NCBI GenBank assembly: GCA_016124615.1
Contig: WGNF01000006.1
Span: forward strand, 1-64,000
Direction of reading: 5' to 3'
DNA: 64,000 nt
DNA from: Paracoccaceae bacterium
GTDB taxonomy: Bacteria; Pseudomonadota; Alphaproteobacteria; Rhodobacterales; Rhodobacteraceae
In this document: in pieces, positions 45,220 to 55,300 of the stretch
How the letters are laid out: each line of letters begins with the position of its first letter
Position numbering within the stretch: the first letter of the stretch is position 1
Program-made: the position numbers and the translations under genes
The notes under the pieces: model-generated
The model's database searches: none
The model's input: the letters and a program-made list of their open reading frames with translations, nothing else
Told to the model about the DNA's origin: nothing

Positions 45220-46589
45220 GGTCCGCCGCCCTGTCCCTGCGGCAGCGGCTGATGCTGCAATTGCTGGTGATCGCCGCCGTGCTGGCGGTGCTGCTGTATC
45301 TGACTGTGCGCACCGTCGCCGGGCGCGCGGCCGAAGCGACGCAGGATGGCATTCTGGGCGCCGCCACCATCGCCATTGCCGAACAGTTGCGCGGGTCAGA
45401 GGCCGGGGTCAGCGTCGACATTCCCTATTCCGCCTTCTCGATCCTGGGCTCGATCAGCGAGGATCGCATCTTTTACCGCATCGACGTGGCGGGCCAGACG
45501 CTGACCGGCTACGACGACCTGCCGCTGCCGCCAAAGCCGCCGCAGGGGCAGGCGCCGGTCTATTACACCAGTGACTACAAGCAGGCCGAGGTGCGCATCA
45601 GCGCCGTCTCGCGCCCGGTTCTGGTGGCGAACCGGGTCGAGCCGGTTCTGGTGATGGTGGGCCAGACCCGGCTGGGGCAGGCCGCCATCGCGGCACAGGT
45701 GGCAAAGGTGGCGGCCGGTCTGGGCATCGGCTTCTTCGCCATCGCGCTGGTGCTGTCGCTGGTGTCGGCGCGGTCCGTCCTGCGCCCGATCGACCTGCTG
45801 GCGGCGGCGGTCGGGCGGCGCGGGCCGCGCGATCTGCGCAGCGTGGAGCATCCGACGCCGAAGGAATTGCGCCCGCTGGTGGTGTCGCTGAACGGCTTCA
45901 TCGCCCGGCTGCGCGCCGCGCTGAGCCGGACCGAGACCTTCATCGCCGAGGCCGCGCACCATATCCGCACGCCGCTGGCCACCGTGCGCACGCAGACCGA
46001 AATCGCGCTGCGGCAGTCCGAGGACGAGGCGACGCGGCGCACCCTGCGCGCCGTGATCCGCGCGGTCGAGGAAAGCAGCCGTTCGGCCGGGCAACTGCTG
46101 GACCACGCCACGGTGATCTATCGGGCCGAACGACTGGCCGACGAGGCGCTTGACCTTGCCGGTGTCGTGCGGGGGGTGACAGAGGCGCTGCGCCCGACCG
46201 CCGAGCTGAAGGACATCGCGCTGCGTCTGGACGCGCCCGGCCCGGTGCCGGTGCGGGGCGACCGGATGCTGCTGGAAAGTGCCGTGCGCAACCTGCTGGA
46301 CAACGCGGTCAAGTATTCGCCCGACGACAGCGAGATCGGGATTGCGGTGCGGGCCGAGGGTGCCCGCGCGACCCTGCGTGTGCAGGATCGTGGCCGCGGG
46401 CTGGGCGGCAAGGCCAAGGCCGATCTGGCCGAACGGTTCCATCGCGGCGGCAACGTGGCCGATGTGGTGGGCTCGGGCCTTGGCCTGACCATCGTGGAAG
46501 AAGTCGCCACCGCCCACGGCGGCAGCTTCGATCTGTCCGACCGGGAAGGAGGTGGCACATGCGCGCTGTTCACGCTGCCCTTGCGCTGA
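45216..46589 (+). CDS. tctE: Sensor histidine kinase, TctE-like
   Basis: The product (457 residues) has membrane segments at about 11-31 and 165-186 enclosing a periplasmic sensor (IPYSAFSILGSISEDRIFYR). A HAMP region follows, then the phosphorylated His in FIAEAAHHIRTPLATVRTQ (about residue 249) and an ATPase domain (NLLDNAVKYSPDDSEI, VQDRGRGLGGKAKADL, VGSGLGLTIVEEVATAHGGS). The sensor part matches the 2CSK_N type. Its 3' end overlaps the next gene by 31 bases. Confidence 0.92.
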   Translation: MRSAALSLRQRLMLQLLVIAAVLAVLLYLTVRTVAGRAAEATQDGILGAATIAIAEQLRGSEAGVSVDIPYSAFSILGSISEDRIFYRIDVAGQTLTGYDDLPLPPKPPQGQAPVYYTSDYKQAEVRISAVSRPVLVANRVEPVLVMVGQTRLGQAAIAAQVAKVAAGLGIGFFAIALVLSLVSARSVLRPIDLLAAAVGRRGPRDLRSVEHPTPKELRPLVVSLNGFIARLRAALSRTETFIAEAAHHIRTPLATVRTQTEIALRQSEDEATRRTLRAVIRAVEESSRSAGQLLDHATVIYRAERLADEALDLAGVVRGVTEALRPTAELKDIALRLDAPGPVPVRGDRMLLESAVRNLLDNAVKYSPDDSEIGIAVRAEGARATLRVQDRGRGLGGKAKADLAERFHRGGNVADVVGSGLGLTIVEEVATAHGGSFDLSDREGGGTCALFTLPLR

Positions 46590-47599
46590 TCGCGGCGCTG
46601 ATGCTCGGCACCGCCGCGCGCGCCTTCGACATGGAAGAGGATCACGTCTTTCCCGCCGCGACCGCGCAGGTGGCGCAGCTCAGCATCCTGTCGACCACCG
46701 ATACCGCCGTTTTCGGGCCGCTGATCGCGGCCTATCAGGCCCGGCACCCCGGCGTTGCCGTGCGCTATACCGTGGCGTCGAGCCAGCAGATCTATCTGGC
46801 GGTCACCGCCGCTGCGGCCCCCGGCTACGACGTTGTGATCTCGTCGGCGATGGATCTGCAGATGAAACTTGCCAACGACGGCTATGCCCGCGCCCACGCG
46901 CTGCCACCCGGCGTCGCGCTGCCGGGTTGGGCGCAGTGGCAGGACCGGCTGTTCGCCTTCGCGCAGGAACCCGTGGTGGTGTTGCTGTCGCGCGCGGCGC
47001 TGAAGGGGCTCGCGTTGCCGCACACGCGGCGCGACCTGATCGCGCTTCTGCGCGATGACCCCGACCGGTTTCGCGGCCGGGTCGGCACCTACGATGTGCG
47101 CGCCTCGGGCACCGGCTATCTGTTCGCCACGCAAGAGGCGCGCCAGTCCGACAGTTTCTGGCGGCTGGCCGAGGTGATGGGAACGCTCGCGCCCCGGCTA
47201 TACACCAGCAGCGCCGATATGATCGCCGATCTGAAATCCGGGGCACTGGTGTTGGCGACCAATGTCATCGGCAGCTACGCCGCGCCGCAGTTTCCACCCG
47301 GCAGCGATGGCCAGATCGTCGAATTGCAAGATCTGACGCTGACGCTGTTGCGGACCGCGTTCATCCCGCGCACGGCGCAGCGCCCCGATCTGGGCGGCGG
47401 CTTCATCGACTTTCTGCTGGGGCCCGAAGGCTACCGGCTGATCCTCGCGTCCGGTCTGCCGCCGATCGGCGGTGCGGCGTTCAGCGATGCGCCGCACCTG
47501 CGGCCGATCCGGCTCGATCCGGGGTTGCTGGTCTATCTGGACCGGCTGAAGCGGCAGAACTTCCTTGAGGAATGGACGGCCGCGCTGGTCCGGCACTGA
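46559..47599 (+). CDS. Periplasmic binding protein in the tctDE operon
   Basis: The product (346 residues) has a signal peptide (MRAVHAALALIAALMLGTAA, ending ARA) and a type-2 periplasmic-binding fold (LSILSTTDTAVFGPLIAAYQ, RYTVASSQQIYLAVTAAAAP, DVVISSAMDLQMKLANDGYA). It resembles the iron/anion binding-protein group more than TctC. It overlaps the kinase gene by 31 bases and no permease follows. I infer that it is a ligand-presenting partner of the TctE-like sensor rather than a transport component. Confidence 0.75.
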   Translation: MRAVHAALALIAALMLGTAARAFDMEEDHVFPAATAQVAQLSILSTTDTAVFGPLIAAYQARHPGVAVRYTVASSQQIYLAVTAAAAPGYDVVISSAMDLQMKLANDGYARAHALPPGVALPGWAQWQDRLFAFAQEPVVVLLSRAALKGLALPHTRRDLIALLRDDPDRFRGRVGTYDVRASGTGYLFATQEARQSDSFWRLAEVMGTLAPRLYTSSADMIADLKSGALVLATNVIGSYAAPQFPPGSDGQIVELQDLTLTLLRTAFIPRTAQRPDLGGGFIDFLLGPEGYRLILASGLPPIGGAAFSDAPHLRPIRLDPGLLVYLDRLKRQNFLEEWTAALVRH

Positions 47600-47625
47600 G
47601 GGCCGGAACCGGCGCGGCGGCCCCC

Positions 47626-49464
47626 TCAGTCCTCGGGCACCACCCGCACCGCGCCCTGCGCCGCGCTGGTGGCCATCAGCCCGTAAGCGCGCAGCGCGGG
47701 CGTGATCTTGCGGGCGCGTTTTGCGGCGGGCTTCCAGCCCTTGGTGTCCTGTTCCGCGCGGCGGCGGGCCAGCTCATCGGCGGGCACCGCCAGCACGATG
47801 GACCGGTTGGGGATGTCGATCTCGACGCTGTCGCCATCGCGCACCAGCCCGATGGTGCCGCCCGATGCCGCCTCCGGCGAGACGTGGCCGATCGACAGGC
47901 CCGAGGTACCGCCCGAGAAGCGGCCATCAGTGACCAGCGCGCAGGTTTTGCCAAGGCCCTTCGACTTGATGTAGCTGGTCGGGTACAGCATCTCCTGCAT
48001 CCCCGGCCCGCCCTTGGGCCCTTCGTAGCGGATCACCACCACGTCGCCCGCCACGATCTTGTTCGACAGGATCGCCTCGACCGCCGCGTTCTGGCTTTCG
48101 AACACCTTGGCCGGGCCGGTGAACTTCAGGATGCTTTCGTCCACGCCCGCCGTTTTCACGATGCAGCCCTCGGGGGCAAGGTTGCCGCTGAGAACGGCCA
48201 GCCCGCCATCCTTGGAAAACGGCGTCGCGGCCGAGCGGATCACGCCCTTTTCGCGGTCGAGGTCAAGGCTGTCCCAGCGCGCGCTCTGGCTGAAGGCGAC
48301 TTGCGTCGGCACCCCGCCCGGCGCGGCAAGGAACAGCTGCTTCACGCTGTCCTGCGGGGCGCGGCTGATGTCCCAGTGGTCGATGGCGGCGCCAAGGGTT
48401 GGCGCGTGCACGGTCGGCTGGTCGCGCGCGATCAGCCCCGCCGCGTCAAGCTGGCCGAGGATCGCCATGATCCCGCCCGCGCGGTGCACGTCTTCCATGT
48501 GCACGTCGGATTTGGCCGGGGCCACCTTGCACAGCACCGGCACCCGGCGCGACAGCTGGTCGATGTCGGTCATGGTGAAATCCACCTCGCCCTCATGCGC
48601 AGCGGCGAGGATGTGCAGCACCGTGTTGGTCGAGCCGCCCATCGCGATATCCAGCGTCATGGCGTTCTCGAACGCGGGCTTCGACGCGATCGAGCGCGGC
48701 AGCACGCTGGCATCGTCCTGTTCGTACCAGCGCCGCGCCAGATCGACGATCACATGCCCGGCTTCGACGAACAGCCGCTTGCGGTCGGCGTGGGTGGCCA
48801 GCGTCGAGCCGTTGCCGGGCAGCGACAGCCCCAGCGCCTCGGTCAGGCAGTTCATCGAGTTCGCGGTGAACATGCCGGAACACGACCCGCAGGTCGGGCA
48901 GGCCGAACGTTCCATTGCAGTGACATCGGCATCGCTGACGGCGTCATCGGCGGCGGCCACCATCGCGTCGATCAGGTCGACCGCCTTCACCTTGCCCTGC
49001 ACCAGAACCTTACCAGCCTCCATCGGTCCGCCGGAAACGAAGACGACCGGAATGTTCAGCCGCATCGCCGCCATCAGCATGCCGGGGGTGATCTTGTCGC
49101 AGTTCGAGATGCAGACCATCGCGTCGGCGCAGTGCGCGTTCACCATGTATTCGACCGAGTCGGCGATCAGTTCGCGCGAGGGCAGCGAGTAGAGCATGCC
49201 GTCATGGCCCATCGCGATGCCGTCATCGACGGCGATGGTGTTGAACTCTTTCGCGACGCCGCCCGCCTGCTCGATTTCCCGCGCCACAAGCTGGCCGAGG
49301 TCTTTCAGGTGGACGTGGCCGGGCACGAACTGGGTAAAGCTGTTCACCACCGCGATGATCGGCTTGCCGAAGTCGCTGTCTTTCATGCCCGTCGCGCGCC
49401 ACAGGCCGCGGGCGCCGGCCATGTTGCGGCCGTGGGTGGTGGTGCGGGAACGGTAAGCGGGCAT
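47626..49464 (-). CDS. ilvD: Dihydroxy-acid dehydratase IlvD
   Basis: IlvD dehydrates 2,3-dihydroxy acids to 2-oxo acids in valine, leucine and isoleucine synthesis, using an iron-sulfur cluster. The product (612 residues) has the cluster cysteines in [13 protein letters not shown] and [18 protein letters not shown], with [20 protein letters not shown] at the start and [20 protein letters not shown] near the end. Length is normal. The start at 49464 matches the family N-terminus; 34 upstream codons are open but not used. Confidence 0.96.
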   Translation of the reverse strand: MPAYRSRTTTHGRNMAGARGLWRATGMKDSDFGKPIIAVVNSFTQFVPGHVHLKDLGQLVAREIEQAGGVAKEFNTIAVDDGIAMGHDGMLYSLPSRELIADSVEYMVNAHCADAMVCISNCDKITPGMLMAAMRLNIPVVFVSGGPMEAGKVLVQGKVKAVDLIDAMVAAADDAVSDADVTAMERSACPTCGSCSGMFTANSMNCLTEALGLSLPGNGSTLATHADRKRLFVEAGHVIVDLARRWYEQDDASVLPRSIASKPAFENAMTLDIAMGGSTNTVLHILAAAHEGEVDFTMTDIDQLSRRVPVLCKVAPAKSDVHMEDVHRAGGIMAILGQLDAAGLIARDQPTVHAPTLGAAIDHWDISRAPQDSVKQLFLAAPGGVPTQVAFSQSARWDSLDLDREKGVIRSAATPFSKDGGLAVLSGNLAPEGCIVKTAGVDESILKFTGPAKVFESQNAAVEAILSNKIVAGDVVVIRYEGPKGGPGMQEMLYPTSYIKSKGLGKTCALVTDGRFSGGTSGLSIGHVSPEAASGGTIGLVRDGDSVEIDIPNRSIVLAVPADELARRRAEQDTKGWKPAAKRARKITPALRAYGLMATSAAQGAVRVVPED

Positions 49465-49596
49465 GGTCTGCGTCCTTCTGAAAGAGCGGGGTCGTGCATG
49501 GCTCGCACTTGGCGCTGCCGGGATCAACCGATGTTCTGCGTCCCGGTGTCTATAAACCTGGGCCAAGCGCCCGACAAGGCAAGCCCGGCAGGCGCG

Positions 49597-50235
49597 TCAG
49601 GGCCGCCACCGCAGGAAGTTGGCGATCAGCCGCAGCCCGGTGGCCTGGCTTTTTTCCGGGTGGAACTGGGTGCCCACGACGTTGCCGCGCCCGACGATGG
49701 CGGTAATGTCGCCCGCATAATCGACATGGGCCAGCCGGTCGGCCGGGTCGGCGACGCGGAAATGGTAGGAGTGTACGAAATACGCGTGCTCGCCGGTCGC
49801 GATGCCGTCCAGCAGCGGGTGGGACCGGTCGATGACCAGATCGTTCCAGCCCATGTGCGGCACCTTCAGGCGCGGGTCGGCGGGGGTGATCTTCACCACC
49901 TCGCCCGCGATCCAGCCAAAGCCGGGCGTTTCCTGATATTCCATCCCGCGCGTCGCCAGCATCTGCATGCCGATGCAGATGCCAAGGAAGGGGCGGCCCT
50001 TCGCCGTCACCGCCTCTTCAATGGCGTCGAACAGCCCTGGCACCGCCAGCAGGGCGCGGCGGCAGGCCGGGAAGGCGCCATCGCCCGGCAGCACGATCCG
50101 GTCGGCGCGCGCCACATCCTCGGGGCGCGAAGAGACCAGCACGTCACCCGCGCCGGTTTCGGCCGCCATGCGCTGAAACGCTTTTTCCGCGGAATGCAGG
50201 TTGCCGGACTCGTAATCGACCAGCACGGTGAGCAT
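49597..50235 (-). CDS. hisH: Imidazole glycerol phosphate synthase glutaminase subunit HisH
   Basis: HisH supplies ammonia to HisF for imidazole glycerol phosphate formation. The product (212 residues) is a class-I glutaminase with nucleophile Cys in FLGICIGMQMLATRG, the oxyanion start VLPGDGAFPAC, and the His-Glu of GTQFHPEKSQATGL. The ATG at 50235 lies 2 bases after the hisB stop. Confidence 0.95.
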   Translation of the reverse strand: MLTVLVDYESGNLHSAEKAFQRMAAETGAGDVLVSSRPEDVARADRIVLPGDGAFPACRRALLAVPGLFDAIEEAVTAKGRPFLGICIGMQMLATRGMEYQETPGFGWIAGEVVKITPADPRLKVPHMGWNDLVIDRSHPLLDGIATGEHAYFVHSYHFRVADPADRLAHVDYAGDITAIVGRGNVVGTQFHPEKSQATGLRLIANFLRWRP

Positions 50236-50237
50236 GG

Positions 50238-50825
50238 TCACAGCGTGCCCTTGGTCGAAGGAACGGCATCGGCCTTGCGCGGATCGGTTTCGACCGCCTC
50301 GCGCAAAGCGCGGGCGACGGCCTTGAAGGCGGCCTCGGCGATGTGGTGGCTGTTGATCCCGTGCAGCGCGTCGACGTGCAGCGTGATGCCGCCGTGGGTC
50401 GCGAAGGCCTGAAAGAATTCTCGCACCAGTTCGGTATCAAAACTGCCGATCTTCGCGGTGGGGAAGGTGACGTTCCAGACCAGATAGGGCCGGGCCGACA
50501 GATCGAGCGCGGCACGCACCAGCGCATCATCCATCGGCAACAGGCACGCGCCATAGCGGCGGATGCCGCGCTTGTCGGCCAGTGCCTTGGCCAGTGCCTG
50601 ACCCAGCGCGATGCCCACATCCTCGACCGTGTGATGGTCGTCGATGTGCAGATCGCCCTTGGCGCGCACGGTCATGTCGATCAGCGAATGGCGGGCCAAC
50701 TGGTCCAGCATGTGGTCGAAGAAACCAACGCCGGTCTGATTGTCGTAAGCCCCCGTGCCGTCAAGGTCGACCGATACGCGGATATCGGTTTCGGCGGTGG
50801 TGCGGGTGATCTCGGCCTTGCGCAT
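50238..50825 (-). CDS. hisB: Imidazoleglycerol-phosphate dehydratase HisB
   Basis: HisB removes water from imidazole glycerol phosphate. The 195-residue monofunctional enzyme shows [22 protein letters not shown] motifs (here [20 protein letters not shown]), [38 protein letters not shown] and [20 protein letters not shown] with the manganese-binding His pairs. It is first in the visible hisB-hisH pair on the minus strand. Confidence 0.95.
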   Translation of the reverse strand: MRKAEITRTTAETDIRVSVDLDGTGAYDNQTGVGFFDHMLDQLARHSLIDMTVRAKGDLHIDDHHTVEDVGIALGQALAKALADKRGIRRYGACLLPMDDALVRAALDLSARPYLVWNVTFPTAKIGSFDTELVREFFQAFATHGGITLHVDALHGINSHHIAEAAFKAVARALREAVETDPRKADAVPSTKGTL

Positions 50826-50889
50826 GGGCGCCTCCGTCGCTGTCTTCGGCGCGGGTTATAGGCGGGGCAGGGCGGTGGGGGAAGGCCGG

Positions 50890-50927
50890 AAAACAAAAGG
50901 GCACCGAAACCGGTGCCCTTTTGTTTT
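50890..50927 (-). terminator. Strong intrinsic terminator after tRNA-Gly
   Basis: A perfect 17-bp stem (AAAACAAAAGGGCACCG and its complement) with loop AAAC lies 3 bases beyond the tRNA 3' end. Its A/T outer arms give a U-run on either strand, so it can work in both directions, between the tRNA and hisB. Confidence 0.9.
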
Positions 50928-50929
50928 AT

Positions 50930-51004
50930 TGGAGCGGGCGAAGGGATTCGAACCCTCGACCCTAACCTTGGCAAGGTTATGCTCTACCCCTGAGCTACGC
51001 CCGC
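50930..51004 (-). tRNA. tRNA-Gly (anticodon GCC)
   Basis: The minus strand folds as a standard 75-nt tRNA. The acceptor GCGGGCG pairs with CGCCCGC, the D-arm reads AGCTCAGGGGTAGAGC, and the anticodon stem carries TTGCCAA with GCC at the wobble triplet. The T-arm reads GAGGGTTCGAATCCCTT, and an encoded CCA is present. A strong terminator follows directly. Confidence 0.97.
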
Positions 51005-51075
51005 GTCCTTGGGTGAGCGGTGATTTATTGTCTCCGCGCGGCGGCCGCAAGGGAAAAAATGCGACCGCGGCGAAT

Positions 51076-51789
51076 TCATCTGCGCGCCCGTTTCTGCCGC
51101 ACGAGGTTCAGCGCCTCGACCCCGCCCGCGAAGATCATCGCGGCGTAGATGAAGCCGCGGTCGATATGATAGTGCATCCCGTCCGCCGCCAGCGCCATGC
51201 CGACCATCACCAGAAACGCCAGTGCCAGCATCTTGGTCGAGGGGTGGCTTTCGATGAAATTCGCGATCGGCTCGGATGCGACCATCATCACCACGATGGC
51301 AAAGACGACGGCGGCGATCATCACCGACAGATGGTCGGCGATGCCGACCGCGGTGATCACGCTGTCGAGCGAGAAGACGAGGTCCAGCACCATGATCTGC
51401 AGGATGGTGGCCCAGAACGTGCCGCGCCCGTCGGCGTGGGGTTCGTGGCCGCCACCTTCCACCTCTGAAAAGATTTCGGTGGTCGCCTTCCAGATCAGGA
51501 AGAGGCCACCGGCAATCAGGATCAGGTCGCGCCAGGTCAGGCCGAAGCCGCGCACCGTCAGGAAAGGCTCGGCCAGCGACATGATCCAGGTGATCGAAAA
51601 CAACAGCCCCACCCGCAGCACCAATGCGCCGACAAGGCCGAGAAAGCGCGCCTTGGCGCGCCGGTTGCGCGGCAGTTTGGAGGCCGCGATCGAGATGAAG
51701 ATGACGTTGTCGACGCCGAGAACGATCTCGAGCACCGTCAGGGTGAGGAAGGACAGCCAGACGGACGGGTCAGCGAGCAGGGCAAGCAT
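51076..51789 (-). CDS. TerC-family integral membrane protein
   Basis: The product (237 residues) has about seven membrane segments with the acidic TerC motifs LTVLEIVLGVDNVIFISI and MVLDLVFSLDSVITAVGIAD. Family members are linked to tellurite tolerance or manganese export. The gene is single, upstream of the tRNA on the same strand. Confidence 0.9.
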   Translation of the reverse strand: MLALLADPSVWLSFLTLTVLEIVLGVDNVIFISIAASKLPRNRRAKARFLGLVGALVLRVGLLFSITWIMSLAEPFLTVRGFGLTWRDLILIAGGLFLIWKATTEIFSEVEGGGHEPHADGRGTFWATILQIMVLDLVFSLDSVITAVGIADHLSVMIAAVVFAIVVMMVASEPIANFIESHPSTKMLALAFLVMVGMALAADGMHYHIDRGFIYAAMIFAGGVEALNLVRQKRARR

Positions 51790-51870
51790 GGGGAACTTTC
51801 TTCAGGGGACCACGCCGACCATATGGGACCGGGTCCGCCGGTGGAACAAGGCTTCGCGGCGCCTGCGGCG

Positions 51871-52263
51871 TCAGATCGCGCCGAACGCCCGCCCCAGACA
51901 GAGCAGCGACAGGCCGATCAGCGCGGCGAAGGTCAGCGCCATTCCGACAGACCGCAGCGGGCTTTCCCCGCCAGACCCGCTCAATCCGGTCGCGTGGGCC
52001 AGCCGCCCGATCAGCAGGATCGCGCCGAACCCGTGCAGCCAGAGCGTCCCCGCGCCCTGAAGCTCTGCAATCGCCAGCAACAGCACGCCGAACGGCGCAT
52101 ATTCGGCACAGTTCGCCTGCGCCCGGATGCGGCGGGTCAGATCGTGGTTTCCCCCGTCGCCAAGGCCCACCCTGAAGCGCACCCGACCCTGAATCACCCG
52201 GATCGACAAGCCCACAAGAAGCAGGCCCAGCAGCCCGGCATAGATCGGTGTCACACGCAGCAT
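51871..52263 (-). CDS. MAPEG-family membrane protein
   Basis: The product (130 residues) has four hydrophobic segments and the MAPEG pattern LRVTPIYAGLLGLLLVGLSI, RRIRAQANCAEYAPFGVLLL and RLAHATGLSG. MAPEG proteins include membrane glutathione transferases. The start at 52263 fits the family; 10 more codons upstream are open. Confidence 0.85.
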   Translation of the reverse strand: MLRVTPIYAGLLGLLLVGLSIRVIQGRVRFRVGLGDGGNHDLTRRIRAQANCAEYAPFGVLLLAIAELQGAGTLWLHGFGAILLIGRLAHATGLSGSGGESPLRSVGMALTFAALIGLSLLCLGRAFGAI

Positions 52264-52351
52264 CGCGGCCCCCTTGGCGGATCGGTCAGGCACAGCCTAA
52301 CCGGCACCGGGCGGGCGCGATAGCGGGCAGCGGCGAAATTCGGTGGCCCGG

Positions 52352-55300
52352 CTAGGCGAATTCCACCAGCAAATCCTTGGCATCCACCTGCGCGCCGGGA
52401 TGCACCAGAACCGTCTTCACCACAGCCTCTCGGTCGGCGTGGATGCCGGTTTCCATCTTCATCGCCTCGATGGTCAAGAGCAGGTCGCCCGCCGCCACCT
52501 TCTGGCCCGCGGTGACCCCGACCGAGGCGATGACGCCGGGCATCGGCGCGCCGACCTGGGCGGGGTTGCCGTCCTGCGCCTTGGGTTTGGCCGCGGTCTG
52601 CGCCTTGATCAGCCGGTTCGGCACCCGGATCACCCGGGGCTGGCCGTTCAGTTCGAAGAACACCTTCACCTCGCCGTCGTCGCCAGTCTCGCCGACCGTT
52701 TGCAGGCGCACCTCCAGCGTCTTGCCAGGGTCGATCTCGACGGCGATCTCTTCGCCCGGCTCCATGCCATAGAAGAAGGTGCGCGTCGGCAGGGTCCGTA
52801 CCGGCCCATAGGTCCGATGGCGCCCCATGTAGTCGAGGAAGACCTTGGGGTACATCAGGTAGCCGTTCAGATCCTCGTCATCGACCTTGAAGCCCGACAT
52901 CTCTTTCGAAACCTGCGCGCGCACCTCTTCCAGATCGACCGGGGCAAGGTGCTTGCCGGGCCGGTCGGCCAGTGGCGCCTCGCCCTTCAGCACCTTGGCC
53001 TGAATGGCTGCGGGCCAGCCGCCCGGCGGCTGGCCGAGGTTGCCGCGCATCATGTCCACCACCGAGTCGGGGAAGGCGACCTCGACCGCCGGATCCTCGA
53101 CCTGCGCGCGGGTCAGGTTTTGCGCCACCATCATCAGCGCCATGTCACCCACCACCTTGGACGAGGGCGTGACCTTGACGATATCGCCGAACATGCGGTT
53201 CACGTCGGCGTAGGTCTGCGCCACTTCGTGCCAACGCTCCTCAAGGCCAAGGCTGCGGGCCTGCGCCTTGAGGTTGGTGAACTGGCCGCCGGGCATTTCG
53301 TGCAGGTAAACCTCTGACGCGGGGGCGGGCAGGCCGGATTCAAACGCCGCATATTGCCCGCGCACCTGTTCCCAGTAGTTCGACAGCCGCCGGATCGCGC
53401 CGATGTCCAGCCCGGTATCGCGCGGGGTGTTGCGCAGGGCTTCCACGACGGAACCCAGGCAAGGCTGCGACGTGCCGCCCGAGAACGCATCCATTGCCGC
53501 ATCGACCGCATCCACCCCGGCATCGGCGGCGGCAAGGATGGTGGCGCCCGCGATGCCCGAGGTGTCATGGGTGTGGAAATGGATCGGCAGCCCGATTTCC
53601 TCTTTCAGCGCCTTGATCAGCACCTTCGCGGCGGCGGGCTTCAACAGCCCCGCCATATCCTTCAGCCCCAGCACATGGGCACCCGCCGCGCGCAGGTCTT
53701 TGCCCATGCTGACGTAATACTTCAGGTCATACTTGGCGCGGTTGGGGTCGAGCAGGTCGCCGGTGTAGCAGATCGAGCCCTCGCAGACCTTGTTCGCCTC
53801 GATCACCGCGTCCATCGCGACGCGCATGTTTTCCACCCAGTTCAGGCTGTCGAAGACGCGGAACACGTCGACGCCGGTCTTCGCGGCCTGTTTGACGAAA
53901 GCCTGCACCACGTTGTCGGGGTAGTTGGTGTAACCGACGCCGTTCGAGGCGCGCAGCAGCATCTGCGTCATCACGTTGGGCAGCCGTTCGCGAATGTCGC
54001 GCAGGCGCTGCCAAGGGCATTCCTGCAGAAAGCGATAGGCCACGTCGAAGGTGGCGCCGCCCCAGCACTCGATGCTGAACAGGTCAGGCAGGGTGGCCGC
54101 ATAGGCGGGCGTGGCCTGGATCATGTCGATCGACCGCATCCGGGTCGCCAACAGGCTCTGGTGCCCGTCGCGCATGGTGGTGTCGGTCAACAGCAGTTTT
54201 TGTTGCGCCGCCATCCAGTCGGCGACGGCCTGCGGGCCCTTCTGTTCCAGCAGGTTGCGCGTGCCGTAGGCGAGCGGCTGGGTCGACTGTGCGGGGGCTT
54301 TGGGCAGCCGCGCCTCGGCATGCGGCTTGGCGCGGCCAGCGGTTTCCGGGTGCCCGTTCACCGTGATGTCGGCGATGTAGGTCAGGATCTTGGTTGCCCG
54401 GTCACGCCGCTTGCGGAAGGTGAACAGTGCGGGCGTCGTGTCGATGAACTTGGTGGTGTAGGTGTCGTTCAGGAACGTCGGGTGCTTCAGCAGGTTCTCG
54501 ACAAAGGCGATGTTGGTCGACACGCCCCTGATGCGGAACTCGCGCAGCGCCCGGTCCATCCTTGCGATCGCCTGTTCCGGGGTCTGCGCCCAGGCGGTGA
54601 CCTTGACCAGCAGCGAGTCGTAGTAGCGTGTGATGACCGAGCCGGAATAGGCGGTGCCGCCGTCCAGCCGGATGCCCATGCCGGTGGCCGAGCGGTAGGT
54701 GTTGATGCGGCCGTAATCGGGGATGAAGTTGTTCTGCGGGTCTTCGGTTGTCACCCGGCATTGCAGCGCGTGGCCGTATAGCCGCACCCCCGACTGATCC
54801 GGCACGCCGGTTGCCTCGGCCACCGTCTTGCCCTCGGCGATCAGGATCTGGGCCCGCACGATGTCGATGCCGGTCACCTGTTCGGTGACGGTATGTTCGA
54901 CCTGAACCCGTGGATTGACCTCGATGAAGTAGAACTTCTCATCGTCCATATCCATCAGGAACTCGACCGTTCCGGCGTTCTGGTAGCCGACGGCGTTGCC
55001 GATCTTCAGCCCCAGCGCGCAGACCTCGGCGCGTTGCACTTCGGTCAGGTAAGGCGCGGGGGCGCGTTCCACGACCTTCTGGTTGCGGCGCTGGACGGTG
55101 CAGTCGCGTTCGTAAAGGTGGTAGAGGTTGCCATGTGCGTCGCCGAGCAGTTGCACCTCGACGTGGCGGGCACGCAGGATCATCTTTTCCAGATAACCCT
55201 CGCCGTTGCCAAAGGCGGCCTCGGCCTCACGCCGCCCTTCGCGCACCTTGTCGGCCAGCTCGTCCGGGCCGTTGATCGGCCGCATGCCGCGCCCGCCGCC

